From Methylocella tundrae (GTDB lineage Bacteria > Pseudomonadota > Alphaproteobacteria > Rhizobiales > Beijerinckiaceae): a DNA stretch of 64,000 nt. The translations under genes were made by a program, and so were the position numbers. The stretch covers positions 1 to 64,000 of the forward strand of contig NZ_CABFMQ020000013.1 in NCBI RefSeq assembly GCF_901905185.1, read 5' to 3'. Of the stretch, positions 43,857-53,300 are shown one piece after another. The notes beneath the pieces are model-generated. The model saw only the letters and a list, made by a program, of their open reading frames with translations. It made no database searches and was not told the origin of the DNA. Numbering within the stretch: position 1 is the stretch's first letter; each line of letters starts with the position of its first letter.

Positions 43857-44066
43857 GTGACATCGCCGGCCGCCCGAATCGGAAAGATCGAAGAAGCCCT
43901 CTCGAACGCACGCGCGTCCAGACGGGCAGTCTGCATGCAGCTCCTGCAACCGCTTGATTTTAACGGCGCTCCCCTCGCCTCCCTCGAAATCCTCTACAAA
44001 GACGCTTGCGATAAAGTCGCCATCCTGGAACAGACCCTTAATGACGCCCTCTTCGCCACACTCTGA
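43857..44066 (+). CDS. Small helical hypothetical protein (69 aa)
   Basis: A GTG start close behind the RHH gene. IGKIEEALSNARASRRAVCM and EILYKDACDKVAILEQTLND are amphipathic helices, giving a likely coiled-coil hairpin. Probably co-transcribed with the RHH regulator; role unknown. Confidence 0.55.
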   Translation: MTSPAARIGKIEEALSNARASRRAVCMQLLQPLDFNGAPLASLEILYKDACDKVAILEQTLNDALFATL

Positions 44067-44162
44067 CTTCAAGAAAGGCGGAGGCTCCCGCGCCTTCGCT
44101 TTCCTCCGGAGCCGGTCGACCCGCCGCCATCGAAGGTCTTGCCCGCTGGGACCGGCACCCTC

Positions 44163-44858
44163 CTACGGGAGCCATTCTGCGAACCACTCTCTCAGAGCTT
44201 CCGGAAAATCCTTGACGTCTCGCTTCGCGAGATGATCCAGCCGGCAAGCCGGCACCAGCTGCGCCTGATCCCCGATTTTCAACATGATCGGCGCCGCCGC
44301 GCAGCGCTCCAGCGCCTCGGCCGCCGGGCCGTCCTGCCACCCGCGGTATCCGTACCCCAGCGCAACAAGCGCGATGACCGCCGCGCTCACAACGGCCGCA
44401 TGCCGCCACGCCGACCTGCGGTTGTAGTCCGTCTGTTTCAACACCAGCCATCGCTGGCTGCTGTCCAGCAGCTTATCCGCCATCGTCTTCGCCACGCGGA
44501 CAATCGCCTGGTCGTATTCGTCCCGCGTCTGCTTCTGCGCGCGCGCCGCCGTCTTGGCCGCTTCCCGCGCGAGTTCGAGCACCTGCTGACCACCGTCAAG
44601 CAGCGCTTTCAATCTGCGCAACTCGACTTCGCCCGCTTCTCGCGTTCCCTCCAGAAGCCTTCCCAAATCGGCGATCGTCGCAATGTTCGAGCGGCCTACG
44701 GCGCTGATCGCCGCCAGCAGCGCCGAAACAAACTTGCCCTCCAGCTGGTCGACGCTAACGCCCCAATCCCTGGCCGCTTTCTCGACCGCCTGCACATGCG
44801 CCTCCAGATCCAGCGCCGGCGCGGTCGGCGCCAATGTTTTCGATCCGCCGCTTTCCAT
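44163..44858 (-). CDS. Coiled-coil membrane protein of the TraL-like ATPase operon
   Basis: 231 residues. A long helical cytoplasmic part (EGTREAGEVELRRLKALLDG, LELAREAAKTAARAQKQTRD) leads to one membrane segment (AAVVSAAVIALVALGYGY, about residues 155-172) and a short periplasmic domain with two Cys. In IncP plasmids the traK-traL-traM cluster by oriT ends with a comparable membrane or helical protein, so a TraM-like role in transfer is conceivable. Last gene of a four-gene operon. Confidence 0.65.
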   Translation of the reverse strand: MESGGSKTLAPTAPALDLEAHVQAVEKAARDWGVSVDQLEGKFVSALLAAISAVGRSNIATIADLGRLLEGTREAGEVELRRLKALLDGGQQVLELAREAAKTAARAQKQTRDEYDQAIVRVAKTMADKLLDSSQRWLVLKQTDYNRRSAWRHAAVVSAAVIALVALGYGYRGWQDGPAAEALERCAAAPIMLKIGDQAQLVPACRLDHLAKRDVKDFPEALREWFAEWLP

Positions 44859-44896
44859 CCACTCCTCCGTTCCACCAGAATGCCGGTCCGCATCAT

Positions 44897-45793
44897 CTAC
44901 GGCGCGGCTTGCGTATCCTGCCCAGGCGCTCCGGAAAGCTCCGCCGACGACCTGCTGCCCTTTTCGCGTCTCTTCGGCTCCGTTCCGGCCAACATCGTTG
45001 CGCTCTCCTGCCGCTCATGCATCTCGGGCAACCAGAGCGGCGGAATCCTCTCGAAAAACAGCCCTGGCAGTTCGTCCTCCCACCACTGGCGAACCCTCAC
45101 TTTGTCGAAAAGCGACAACGGCTTTCCCCCCGGTTTTGCAAGACCATTCATCGCGTCTTCAAACATCATTCCGCGATCCGTCACCTGCGACATGCAATTC
45201 AACCTCGGCATTGTCACGATCCGCGCTCCCTTTCGGACGGCTCTCGCAATCGCCGGCTGGTCCAGGATTTGTGAAAAAGCGACTTCGTTGGACCTGCCCG
45301 ACAAAACCAGCCCGGAATTCATGACGATCAACGTCGCCTCCGGCGCCAATAACTCGTCCTCGGCGAATCGCTCGAGATAATCGAGATCAGCCAGTTCCGG
45401 CCCGATCACATGCACCAAAACGACGCGCACGCCTTCGCCCTCGAGCGTCGCGACGACCGGCACATCCTGAACGAGACGCGCCAAAGGCGTGTCTCCTCCT
45501 CCGATGTCAAGCATCGCGTCAAACCGTTCCGTCACGAGCTCGATAAATCGCTCCTCGAGCCACGCCTTGATGTCTTCCGGATCCAACGACTTCGGCTGTC
45601 GCGCATCTCCGTGAAAAATCGACATGTTATATGTCGTATTCAGCTTATCCGCGTCCCAGATTTGAAATTCTGCGCCGTGTGCGCGCAGAAATTGCGCCGT
45701 CGTATTCAGAAACGACGTCTTCCCCACGCGCTGACGCCCAACAACGATCATCAAGATCGGCAGGCGTTCAGCACTCGAATATTTCCGTTCCAT
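44897..45793 (-). CDS. P-loop ATPase of TraL/ParA type, copy B
   Basis: 298 residues. LMIVVGRQRVGKTSFLNTTA is the Walker A region and VVGRQRVGKTS lacks the ParA signature lysine pattern. FQIWDADKLNTT follows, then DAMLDIGGGDTPLARLVQDV (Walker B-like) and VRVVLVHVIGPELADLDYLE. It aligns block by block with the ATPase encoded at 46386: LIVMNSGLVLSGRS equals ILVRNAGVVSRGQS, and ARAVRKGARIVTMPRL equals EAALRRGAKQVVMPML. IncP TraL is the closest named relative I can suggest. Starts four bases after the preceding stop. Confidence 0.75.
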   Translation of the reverse strand: MERKYSSAERLPILMIVVGRQRVGKTSFLNTTAQFLRAHGAEFQIWDADKLNTTYNMSIFHGDARQPKSLDPEDIKAWLEERFIELVTERFDAMLDIGGGDTPLARLVQDVPVVATLEGEGVRVVLVHVIGPELADLDYLERFAEDELLAPEATLIVMNSGLVLSGRSNEVAFSQILDQPAIARAVRKGARIVTMPRLNCMSQVTDRGMMFEDAMNGLAKPGGKPLSLFDKVRVRQWWEDELPGLFFERIPPLWLPEMHERQESATMLAGTEPKRREKGSRSSAELSGAPGQDTQAAP

Positions 45794-45797
45794 TGCG

Positions 45798-46376
45798 TTA
45801 AAACCTCTTGTTTGGTTTCGGGGTATTATGTTTGTCGGTTCGCGCGAACTCCGCCCTCACGCCCAGCAATTGCGTTTTGAGATTGTTGCGCTCTTCATCC
45901 GTTAAACCTTCCTCTTCCCATGGTTCTATCTTGCCGCCTGGCTCCCCCGCCGGAACTAGCGCCCTCGACGCCGACGCCATTACAGCGCTTCGCGCCGAAG
46001 ATTTCTCCACCAGCGCCGGCCCATAGGTTCCTCGCCATTGCGACGGCATGTTTCCGCGCGGATTGGACGCTCTGTTCGCGGCCCGCGCCGCCTCCGCCGC
46101 CGCGCGCCGCTCCGCAAGGCGCGCTCTCGCCTTGCGAACGCGCCACCATGTTTTCTGCGCAGTTTGCTCCGTGGCCGGCTTGCCATTGACATCCGCCAGT
46201 CCCAGTGCGGCGAATTGGCCGCAAAGCTCGCCCCACCGAAGACCCAACCCGGTCTCGCCCTCCGCCTCAACAAGTTCGTCATGGTTTTCAAGAAGCCACC
46301 AGAACAACGACGAACGCACTTTCGGCCGCGCGACCATCTCCAGAATTCTGTCTTTGCCTTTCCGATCAGAACTCAT
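45798..46376 (-). CDS. Putative DNA-binding protein of the ATPase operon (192 aa)
   Basis: The N-terminal half (RSSLFWWLLENHDELVEAEG, GLRWGELCGQFAALGLADVN, TAQKTWWRVRKARARLAERR) looks like a helical DNA-binding domain and the Arg-rich helix that follows is basic. The C-terminal part is disordered-looking. It sits between two paralogous ATPase genes, nine bases after one and four before the other. By position it could be the TraK-like oriT-binding partner; this is inference. Confidence 0.65.
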   Translation of the reverse strand: MSSDRKGKDRILEMVARPKVRSSLFWWLLENHDELVEAEGETGLGLRWGELCGQFAALGLADVNGKPATEQTAQKTWWRVRKARARLAERRAAAEAARAANRASNPRGNMPSQWRGTYGPALVEKSSARSAVMASASRALVPAGEPGGKIEPWEEEGLTDEERNNLKTQLLGVRAEFARTDKHNTPKPNKRF

Positions 46377-46385
46377 GATCCAATC

Positions 46386-47216
46386 CTAATGGCGCCCGAC
46401 GCGAACGGGATCCGTCGCCTCCTGCCCGCACCCCAGCGTCTCCATCACTGGCGCGAAAGACTCTTTCATTTCCCGAAGCCACAGCGCGATTAACTGACGC
46501 GCCACAGGCCCGAGGGGCGGCCGCCTATCTGGCCGCCCGCGCATAGCGTCGATTATCCCGACTCGGAGGGCGCTTATCGCCTGTACGCCATCAAGCATCG
46601 GCATAACGACCTGTTTGGCCCCACGCCGCAGCGCCGCCTCCCACGCAGGATGCTCCATCATTTCCCGCAAGCCCCGTTCAACCGATTGGCCCCGTGAAAC
46701 GACCCCCGCGTTCCGCACAAGAATTGTCGCCGCCGGCGCAATCAAGCGCTCGACGTGCTGCAAATAGGCGAAGTCTCCGTGATCCCGGCCGAGCAAATGA
46801 ACCGCTACAGGCTCTATCCCCTGATGCTCCAAAAAATCCGTAAGAGGCAAAGTGTCCGTGAGTTCCTTCAGCGGAAAGGCCGCCGCGCCAAAATCAACGA
46901 CGGCGTTCGCCTTTTTCTCTCTCTGCAAACCAACTATTCTTCCGATCCAGTCGATGATGTCATCTTCATAGCCGCCAGCCAGTGATATTGCGTCCGGGTA
47001 AAACGGGGCCAGCGACGGATTAATCAGATCCGCATCAGCGACGATCATCACCTGACCGCGCGAACGCGCCTCATCAACCAGCCACCTCGCCCAAAGGCTC
47101 TTGCCGCTCGCGCCGCGCCCGAAGGTCATAATCAGCTTCGGGCGTGCGTCGCGCCGCGCCCAGCCGCTCTCGCCCTCCGCCGCGACTTGAGCTAAATCGC
47201 TAGTATAAGCATTCAT
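46386..47216 (-). CDS. P-loop ATPase of TraL/ParA type, copy A
   Basis: 276 residues from the ATG at 47216, chosen because the sequence from there (MNAYTSDLAQVAAEGESGWA) leads directly to KLIMTFGRGASGKSLWARWL, the Walker A. DADLINPSLAPFYPDAISLA follows; ANAVVDFGAAAFPLKELTDT is Walker B-like; ATILVRNAGVVSRGQSVERG is shared with copy B. First gene of the operon, expressed away from the Bro-N genes. A role in plasmid transfer or positioning is inferred from TraL and ParA relatives. Confidence 0.75.
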   Translation of the reverse strand: MNAYTSDLAQVAAEGESGWARRDARPKLIMTFGRGASGKSLWARWLVDEARSRGQVMIVADADLINPSLAPFYPDAISLAGGYEDDIIDWIGRIVGLQREKKANAVVDFGAAAFPLKELTDTLPLTDFLEHQGIEPVAVHLLGRDHGDFAYLQHVERLIAPAATILVRNAGVVSRGQSVERGLREMMEHPAWEAALRRGAKQVVMPMLDGVQAISALRVGIIDAMRGRPDRRPPLGPVARQLIALWLREMKESFAPVMETLGCGQEATDPVRVGRH

Positions 47217-47294
47217 GTCAGGATCCCTCCCGCTTCGAACGAGAGCCATCCCAACACCCCGCCGCGCGAACGCCTCGAAAAATGTCGCACCAAC

Positions 47295-47310
47295 GCGAGA
47301 ATATTTTCGC
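47295..47310. promoter_or_regulatory. Palindromic operator candidate
   Basis: GCGAGAATATTTTCGC is a palindrome apart from one G-T pairing position on each side. It lies 79 bases upstream of the ATPase operon start. Confidence 0.5.
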
Positions 47311-47803
47311 AGGCATTTTCCGCCTTCCGGCGCGCGCCCGCCGCCTCGTGGCGGGAAAATCCCGGACGCCTCCCAGACAGACCCCGGACGCTCCACTGAC
47401 AGCGCCCGGACGGCCGGCGGACAGCAAAAAACGAAGAAAACAAGCTACATGGACCAATGCACCATTAGTGCGGGGCCGCTCGCTGCGCTTGCTGCCCCCT
47501 GCGCCTCCGGCGCGCGCGCTTCGCGCGAAAAAAACAACAACACGCGCAACAGGAAAGCCGCCGCCGGGGCAAAGACCGGCGCGCCTCCGCGCCCGGCGCG
47601 CGTTCTTCTCTCCAGATTGCGGTGCAGGTGGCCCTAGGAAGGCGCCAGAGGCGAACCGCGGGTTTTGCAGCTGGGAAACCAACGCGTGGCTTCCCGCCAC
47701 TCCATGGGCCTCGCAGGGCGTCCGGTGCGGCAACGGCGGCGCGCGCTTTGCCCCCTCCCCGGATAGCGCGCATCGGCGCCGGCCGCGGCGGGCGGCATAG
47801 CTG

Positions 47804-47818
47804 TTTTGCGTTCGCGCC
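47804..47818 (+). promoter_or_regulatory. Copy of recurring upstream motif
   Basis: TTTTGCGTTCGCGCC pointing toward the first Bro-N gene, 134 bases away. Confidence 0.45.
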
Positions 47819-47951
47819 AGCGTGCGCCAGCCTCGTCAAATCAGCGGCCGGTAGGGCGCGGCAGCGGCCCGGCGAGGCTTCGGCCAACACCCGTGCATCG
47901 CGCCGTGATCGCTGACTAACCGATTGAACTTACAACAAAGGGACAATTCAG

Positions 47952-48668
47952 ATGGACGACCAGAATACCCAGGCGACCCCCTCTCAAACGGAGGGCCTGC
48001 CGGTCGAATTCAAGTTCGAGGGCCACGTCGTGCGGACGGTCTCGAAAGACGATGAGACCTGGTTTGTGGCTGCCGATGTCTGCGAGGTGCTCGAGCTCAC
48101 GGACACGGGGAAGACCGTCGAGCGACTCGACGACGATGAAAAGGGTACGAATACTATTCGTACCCTTGGTGGCCCCCAAAACCTTCTGACCGTCAATGAG
48201 TCGGGTCTCTACAACCTCATTTTCACGAGCCGCAAGCCTGAGGCGCGCAAGTTTCGCAAATGGGTCACGAACGAGGTCCTGCCGACGATCCGCAAGACCG
48301 GCCTATATGAGACAGAAAAAGCCGACGCGGCGCCACAAATAGACGCGTTCCGGGACGGCGTCGACGTACACCTGCCGTACCCAGGCAGATATACCGTCAC
48401 TGTATTACTGGACGGGCAGGCGCATATTTACAGAAATGAATTCGCATCGTTGCAGAAGGAATCGAATGAGGTTGACTTCGCTCTTCTCTGCCACACGCTG
48501 AAAAGCATCGAAGCCTTATGGCAAAAGCTTCAGCACTTGCATTCCTTGCGAATTGAACCCTCCAACGGATTCGCCCTGAACACGCTCAACTCAACGATCT
48601 TGCTCGGCGCGGAAACCGCAGACCACTTTCTTGGCACGGCTGATCTCAGGAAATGGGACACAACTTGA
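47952..48668 (+). CDS. Bro-N domain antirepressor-like protein 1
   Basis: 238 residues; AAAGGGACAATTCAG precedes the ATG. The Bro-N domain occupies residues 15-118: EFKFEGHVVRTVSKDDETWF, VAADVCEVLELTDTGKTVER, LLTVNESGLYNLIFTSRKPE and FRKWVTNEVLPTIRKTGLY. This domain is found in phage antirepressors and other DNA-binding regulators. The C-terminal half is unrecognised and differs from the paralogue at 48929. It may regulate phage-like or plasmid functions. Confidence 0.85.
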   Translation: MDDQNTQATPSQTEGLPVEFKFEGHVVRTVSKDDETWFVAADVCEVLELTDTGKTVERLDDDEKGTNTIRTLGGPQNLLTVNESGLYNLIFTSRKPEARKFRKWVTNEVLPTIRKTGLYETEKADAAPQIDAFRDGVDVHLPYPGRYTVTVLLDGQAHIYRNEFASLQKESNEVDFALLCHTLKSIEALWQKLQHLHSLRIEPSNGFALNTLNSTILLGAETADHFLGTADLRKWDTT

Positions 48669-48780
48669 ACGTCCCGGGGAACTTTTGCCCGTCGCCCGCC
48701 CGGCGGGCGACAAGCGGCCTCAAACGTCCCACGGACGAGGCGCCGCGCGCCGGAAGGGCCTGTGCGACAAGGCCGGCCTG

Positions 48781-48797
48781 ATTTCGCATTCGCGCCG
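48781..48797 (+). promoter_or_regulatory. Copy of recurring upstream motif
   Basis: ATTTCGCATTCGCGCCG, the same 17 bases as 36979-36995 in reverse, 132 bases upstream of the second Bro-N gene. Confidence 0.6.
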
Positions 48798-48928
48798 GCG
48801 GGCGCCAGCCTTCCCCGCTAGCATCCGAAAAGAGCGGCAAGCGCCCGGCTTGGGCGATTGCGCCGCATTCATTTAAGGTCTGAGGCATGCTGGTTAACTC
48901 ACTGTTACTAATGTCAGGAACCAGAACT

Positions 48929-49876
48929 ATGGATGACCAGAATACGCAACCAGACGCTTCTAGAGTCGAAACTCTGCCGGTCGCATTCAAATTCGAAAAT
49001 CACACCGTGAGAATGATTTCAAAGCGCGACGAAATATGGTTCGTCGCCGCAGACGTCTGCGAGGTGCTCGAACTCAAGAATACGAGCCAAGTCATCTCGC
49101 GCCTCGATAATGATGAGAAGGGGGTCCACACTGTGGAGACCCTTCGTGGCGCACAGGAACTCGGCGTTGTCAACGAATCGGGTCTCTACAGCTTGATCTT
49201 CACCAGTCGCAAGCCTGAGTCGAAAAAATTTCGGAAATGGGTGACGAACGAGGTTCTTCCCTCAATCCGCGAGACCGGGCGATACGAAACCGGCCACCAG
49301 GCCGCCATCGAGCACGCACAACGCCGTTTCCAGGACATCTATTCCGGCGACTTCGTAGACCCCGACGCTCTGCTTCAGATTCTGTTCGGGGCGAGGATTC
49401 CTTTCTCGGGCCACGAGAAATTCCGCTTTCTCGCAGGGCCCGCTTGCGCGGGCCTCGGTCTACGCGACCCCGCCGCCGCCCTTGACCGCATCCCCGACTC
49501 AGAACAGGGAACCGTCACCATTTACACGTCGCATGGCCCGGAACAATTGCCCGCCATCACAGAAGCCGCGATGTACTACCTCGCCTTCACGCCAAGAAAC
49601 CGTCCTGACGTCATCGATTGCGCCCGCGACGGCCATGGCGCCGGCATCCAGAGACCGTTCGACGGCGACGATCACATCGACGGTTTGAACCTTCGCCTTT
49701 TGTCCGTGCTGACCACAAAACTCGACTTTCACTGGGCCTATTTTCGACCCCGGCATCCAGCGCTCGACGATGCCGGCCCCCTGCTGCGGGACTTTGAGTC
49801 GACGCTGCAAGCCGCGGCGACTCTCGCCGCGCAATATGCTGAACTGGGCTTCGATCCGCCAACCCGCACGATATGA
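48929..49876 (+). CDS. Bro-N domain antirepressor-like protein 2
   Basis: 315 residues. The start at 48929 gives MDDQNTQ, the same first residues as the paralogue at 47952, so the longer frame from 48887 is rejected. The Bro-N domain (AFKFENHTVRMISKRDEIWF, VAADVCEVLELKNTSQVISR, SGLYSLIFTSRKPESKKFRK, NEVLPSIRETGRYET) is followed by a long extension with AGLGLRDPAAALDRIPDSEQ and a second partial Bro-N-like stretch (PAITEAAMYYLAFTPRNRPD). The pair arose by duplication and then diverged at the C-terminus. Confidence 0.85.
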   Translation: MDDQNTQPDASRVETLPVAFKFENHTVRMISKRDEIWFVAADVCEVLELKNTSQVISRLDNDEKGVHTVETLRGAQELGVVNESGLYSLIFTSRKPESKKFRKWVTNEVLPSIRETGRYETGHQAAIEHAQRRFQDIYSGDFVDPDALLQILFGARIPFSGHEKFRFLAGPACAGLGLRDPAAALDRIPDSEQGTVTIYTSHGPEQLPAITEAAMYYLAFTPRNRPDVIDCARDGHGAGIQRPFDGDDHIDGLNLRLLSVLTTKLDFHWAYFRPRHPALDDAGPLLRDFESTLQAAATLAAQYAELGFDPPTRTI

Positions 49877-49940
49877 GCGCCGAGCCGCACAAGGGAGCGC
49901 CAGCCCGACTCGGCAAGGCGCTCCTCCCCCCGCCAAACTG

Positions 49941-49957
49941 ATTTCCCGTTCGCGCGG
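49941..49957 (+). promoter_or_regulatory. Copy of recurring upstream motif
   Basis: ATTTCCCGTTCGCGCGG, 57 bases upstream of the relaxase operon's first gene. Confidence 0.45.
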
Positions 49958-50013
49958 CGCGCCCGCACGCTCCGATCCGATGGATGCAAACGTCCACGGA
50001 TATGGAGAACAAG

Positions 50014-50346
50014 ATGCAAGCCGACGCCCGCGCCCTCGCGGCAATCGCCGATGCCCTCGACAGGATTGCCCAAAAACTCGAAGTCATGGATCGCGCCCAG
50101 GACGCCCTGCTCGTCAACGGCCACTCGCTGCAGGATCAGCAGCAAACGCTGATGGGGCTCCTGACCCGCCTCGTCGAATTGGTCACGCCGCAGGAGGCCG
50201 AACAGGAAGGACCCACCCTGTCCGACCTCCTCGCGCGGATGATCGCGCAGCAGGGCGCGCTGTACGACCTCCAGAGACATACCCTCGACGCCATCATGCG
50301 GCTCGAGCAGCGCCGGCCTGAGGCGACGCCGGGCAGCGCGCAATGA
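50014..50346 (+). CDS. Small coiled-coil partner of the relaxase (110 aa)
   Basis: MQADARALAAIADALDRIAQ, KLEVMDRAQDALLVNGHSLQ and LSDLLARMIAQQGALYDLQR are heptad-like helices. The ATG at 50014 has GGAG at good spacing; ATG 50002 is also in frame. It overlaps the relaxase start by four bases (ATGA), so the two are made together. It may be the relaxosome accessory protein, as small proteins upstream of relaxase genes often are. Confidence 0.7.
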   Translation: MQADARALAAIADALDRIAQKLEVMDRAQDALLVNGHSLQDQQQTLMGLLTRLVELVTPQEAEQEGPTLSDLLARMIAQQGALYDLQRHTLDAIMRLEQRRPEATPGSAQ

Positions 50347-53300
50347 TGAATTTCAGGAAAGTCGCGGCCGATTCGGACGGCGCCGAAATCCGCCGCTACC
50401 TGACCCAGGGCGCGCCGCAGCAGGACCCGGTCAGGGCGATCGACCGCGCCGGCCGGCAGCTTGAGTCCGGCGAACGCCTCACCGAATATTACACAGGTCG
50501 CGACGAACGCGCGAGCTGGCGGCCCGACATGCCGGCCGCCGTAGCCGCAGCGCTCGGGATCAAAGACCATCGACAGGCCGCGCGAGACGCCGAGCTCGAT
50601 CCTCTGTTCGAGGCCAGGCGCGCCGACAATGGCGAGGCCTGGTCGGAGCACCAGCGCAAAAACAGCGGCTTCGATTTTGTGTTTTCGCCGCATAAATCCG
50701 TGTCGCTCGCGGCCGAGTTCGCATCGACCCCATCGGAGGCCGCGGCGATCCGTCAGGCCGTCATGTCCGCCAATGACGACGCCCTGCGCTATCTCGCCGA
50801 CGACCTCGCCTGGGCGCGCAAAGGCCACGCCGGCGAAAAAGGCTCCGAGCATGGCGAAATCGGCTGGGTCACCTTCGCCCATGACGCCGCGCGGCCGACC
50901 CTCGCCGTCCAGAACGGCCCGGATGGGGCCACCTATCTGATCGAGGCGCCGATCGCCGGCGATCCGCATTACCACCTGCATAATTTTGTGCCGAACCTCG
51001 TCGTCACCAAAGACGGCCGGATCGGCTCCATCGACGCGCGCGCCCTGACGCCGGCCAAGGTCCACGAATATGGCGCTTACTTCCAGGCGAAGCTCGCCGA
51101 CCGGTTGCGCGAGCTCGGCATCCGCACCGGCTACGACGCCGAGGAACAGGCCGTCGTCGTCGCCGCCATACCCGACGCGGCGGTCTCCCTGTTCAGCAAG
51201 CGGGACCGGCAGGTCATCGGCGATGCAAGAAAGTTCGCCCGCGAGAACGGCATCGAATGGGACGAACTCAGCGTCGAGCGGAAACGGCAGCTGCTGCACG
51301 AGGCCAGCGCCGACGGCCGCCTCGGCAAGACCAAGGAGGACGCGCACGAGGTTTGGCGCCAGCAGGCGGCCGATCTCGGCTGGACCCACGACACGGTCCT
51401 GAACGAAACCCAGCATCCGGTCTGGACGGACGAACAGCGCCACGACATCGCCTATCGATACGCGGCGGCATCTATCTCGCGGGAATTCCAGACGGCGGCC
51501 GTCATCGACTACGAAAAGCTCCGCGTTCACGCCACGCGCGGGCTCATCGCCGCAGGCGTCAGCGGCGGCCGCGACGACGTCGACCGCGTCGTCGACATCA
51601 TCGAGGAGAGTGGCATTAGGCATAACGGCGTCCCGGTCTCCCTCATCAAGGGCCTCCTCGACGACAAGATGCGCGTCACCCATACCGAACAGATCCGCAT
51701 CGAACAGAGCCTCTCCGAAGCGGCCCGCCGGGCGTCCCTCGACCGGTCCAGAACCCTTTCGGAGCAAGAGATCCGGCGCGGCATCGCCTCCATTGAAGTG
51801 GCCGACCCCGGCGTCCGCTTCAGCGAAGAGCAGACGGCGGCGATTTACGCGCTTGGGCGCGGCGGCAAGCTCTCCCTGCTCACCGGCGTCGCCGGCGCCG
51901 GCAAAACCACGCTGCTGCGGCCCCTCGCCCGCGCCTGGAAGGACGCGGGCAATGCGTTGACCGGAATGGCCACCGCCTGGCGGCAGGCTGACGCGCTGAA
52001 AGACGCCGAGATCGAGGACACCTGGGCCCTGCAACCCCTCCTGGACGCAATCGACAAAGGGGAATTCCAGCCGAACGCCAGCACCGTCCTCATCATCGAC
52101 GAAGTCAGCCAGATCGCGCCCCGGCCAATGCTGCGGCTTCTGAAACTGCAGGCCGAGACCGGGATGACGATCAAAATGCTGGGCGACCGCGAGCAGGTCC
52201 AGTCCATAGAGGCCGGCGACACGATCGAGCTGCTGCGCCGGGTCCTGCCGAAATCGGCGCTGCCCGAAGTTCTGACCGCCATGCGCCAGACAAGCGCGCG
52301 CGACCAGAAAATAGCCTCCCTTTTCCGCGACGGCGACGCCGAGACCGCCTTCGAGATGAAGCGCGAGGATGGAACCGCGCATCTCATCGAGGGCGATTAC
52401 GACCAGGTGGTCAAGAAAATCGCCGACCTTTACATCGATCGCACCGACGCTCTCCGCGCCGCCGACAAGCGTGCCGGCGTCACCATAACGACGCTCACCA
52501 ACGCAGAGGCGGGCGACATCAGCCAGGCCATCCGCGAGCGGCTGATCGCACGCGGCCAGATCGGCTCGGACCAGACAGTCCATAGGGCGGTCTATTATCG
52601 CGGCGACAAGCCCGAGTTTTGCAATTTGCCGATCGCGACGGGCGACAAGCTCCGCCTCTATCGGAAGACGATGGCGGACATCGACGGCGTTCGTCGCTCG
52701 ATCGGCAACAATGGCGACATCGTCGAAGTCACGGGCAAGACAGACACGGGACTGATCCTGCGCAACGAGCGCGGGCAGGCCGCCGAAGTCGACTGGAAGC
52801 GGCTTACTGACAAGGATACCGGGCGACTCCTGCTTGGCTTCGGCCGCGCCTTCACGGTCGACGCCGCCCAGGGCATGAGCACGAGGGGCGAGCACATCAA
52901 CGCGCTGCCGCATGGCACGGGGAACGCAAACGCCTTCAAGATGTACACCGCCGAAAGCCGCGCGACCGGCCAGACCCATACGATGATCGCCAGGGCGGCC
53001 GTGCTTGGCGCCGTCCGTAGGACCATGGCGCTCGGCGACGCGACGCCCATCACCGACGAGGACCTCTGGGACAGGGTGGCCAGGGATACCTCAGAAAAAC
53101 CCTACAAGGCTCTCGGCATCGATCTGGCCGCCAAGGCGCGGGGACGACAGGAGGACGGTGTCAGCGCGGGCCTCGGTTCTCATCACAAGATCGACACGGC
53201 CGGGCTATCAACGACAGACATCGGCCGCAAAATCCGCGCGGCGTTCGACGCCGGCGCCGCCCGCGATGCGTTCGCCCGCCGCCGCGAGGACCTCGAGACT

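Larger units (their letters stand above)
47217..47951. other. 735-base divergent intergenic region
   Basis: Contains a 16-base imperfect palindrome at 47295-47310 (GCGAGA, ATAT, TTTCGC with one mismatch), an unusual AT-rich spot in very GC-rich DNA, and a copy of the recurring motif at 47804-47818. Otherwise only shadow-like frames. Candidate for an operator, partition site or transfer origin between the ATPase operon and the Bro-N genes. Confidence 0.5.

Noticed and set aside
50136..52979. 947-codon minus-strand open frame
   Set aside because: Antisense shadow of the relaxase gene in high-GC DNA.
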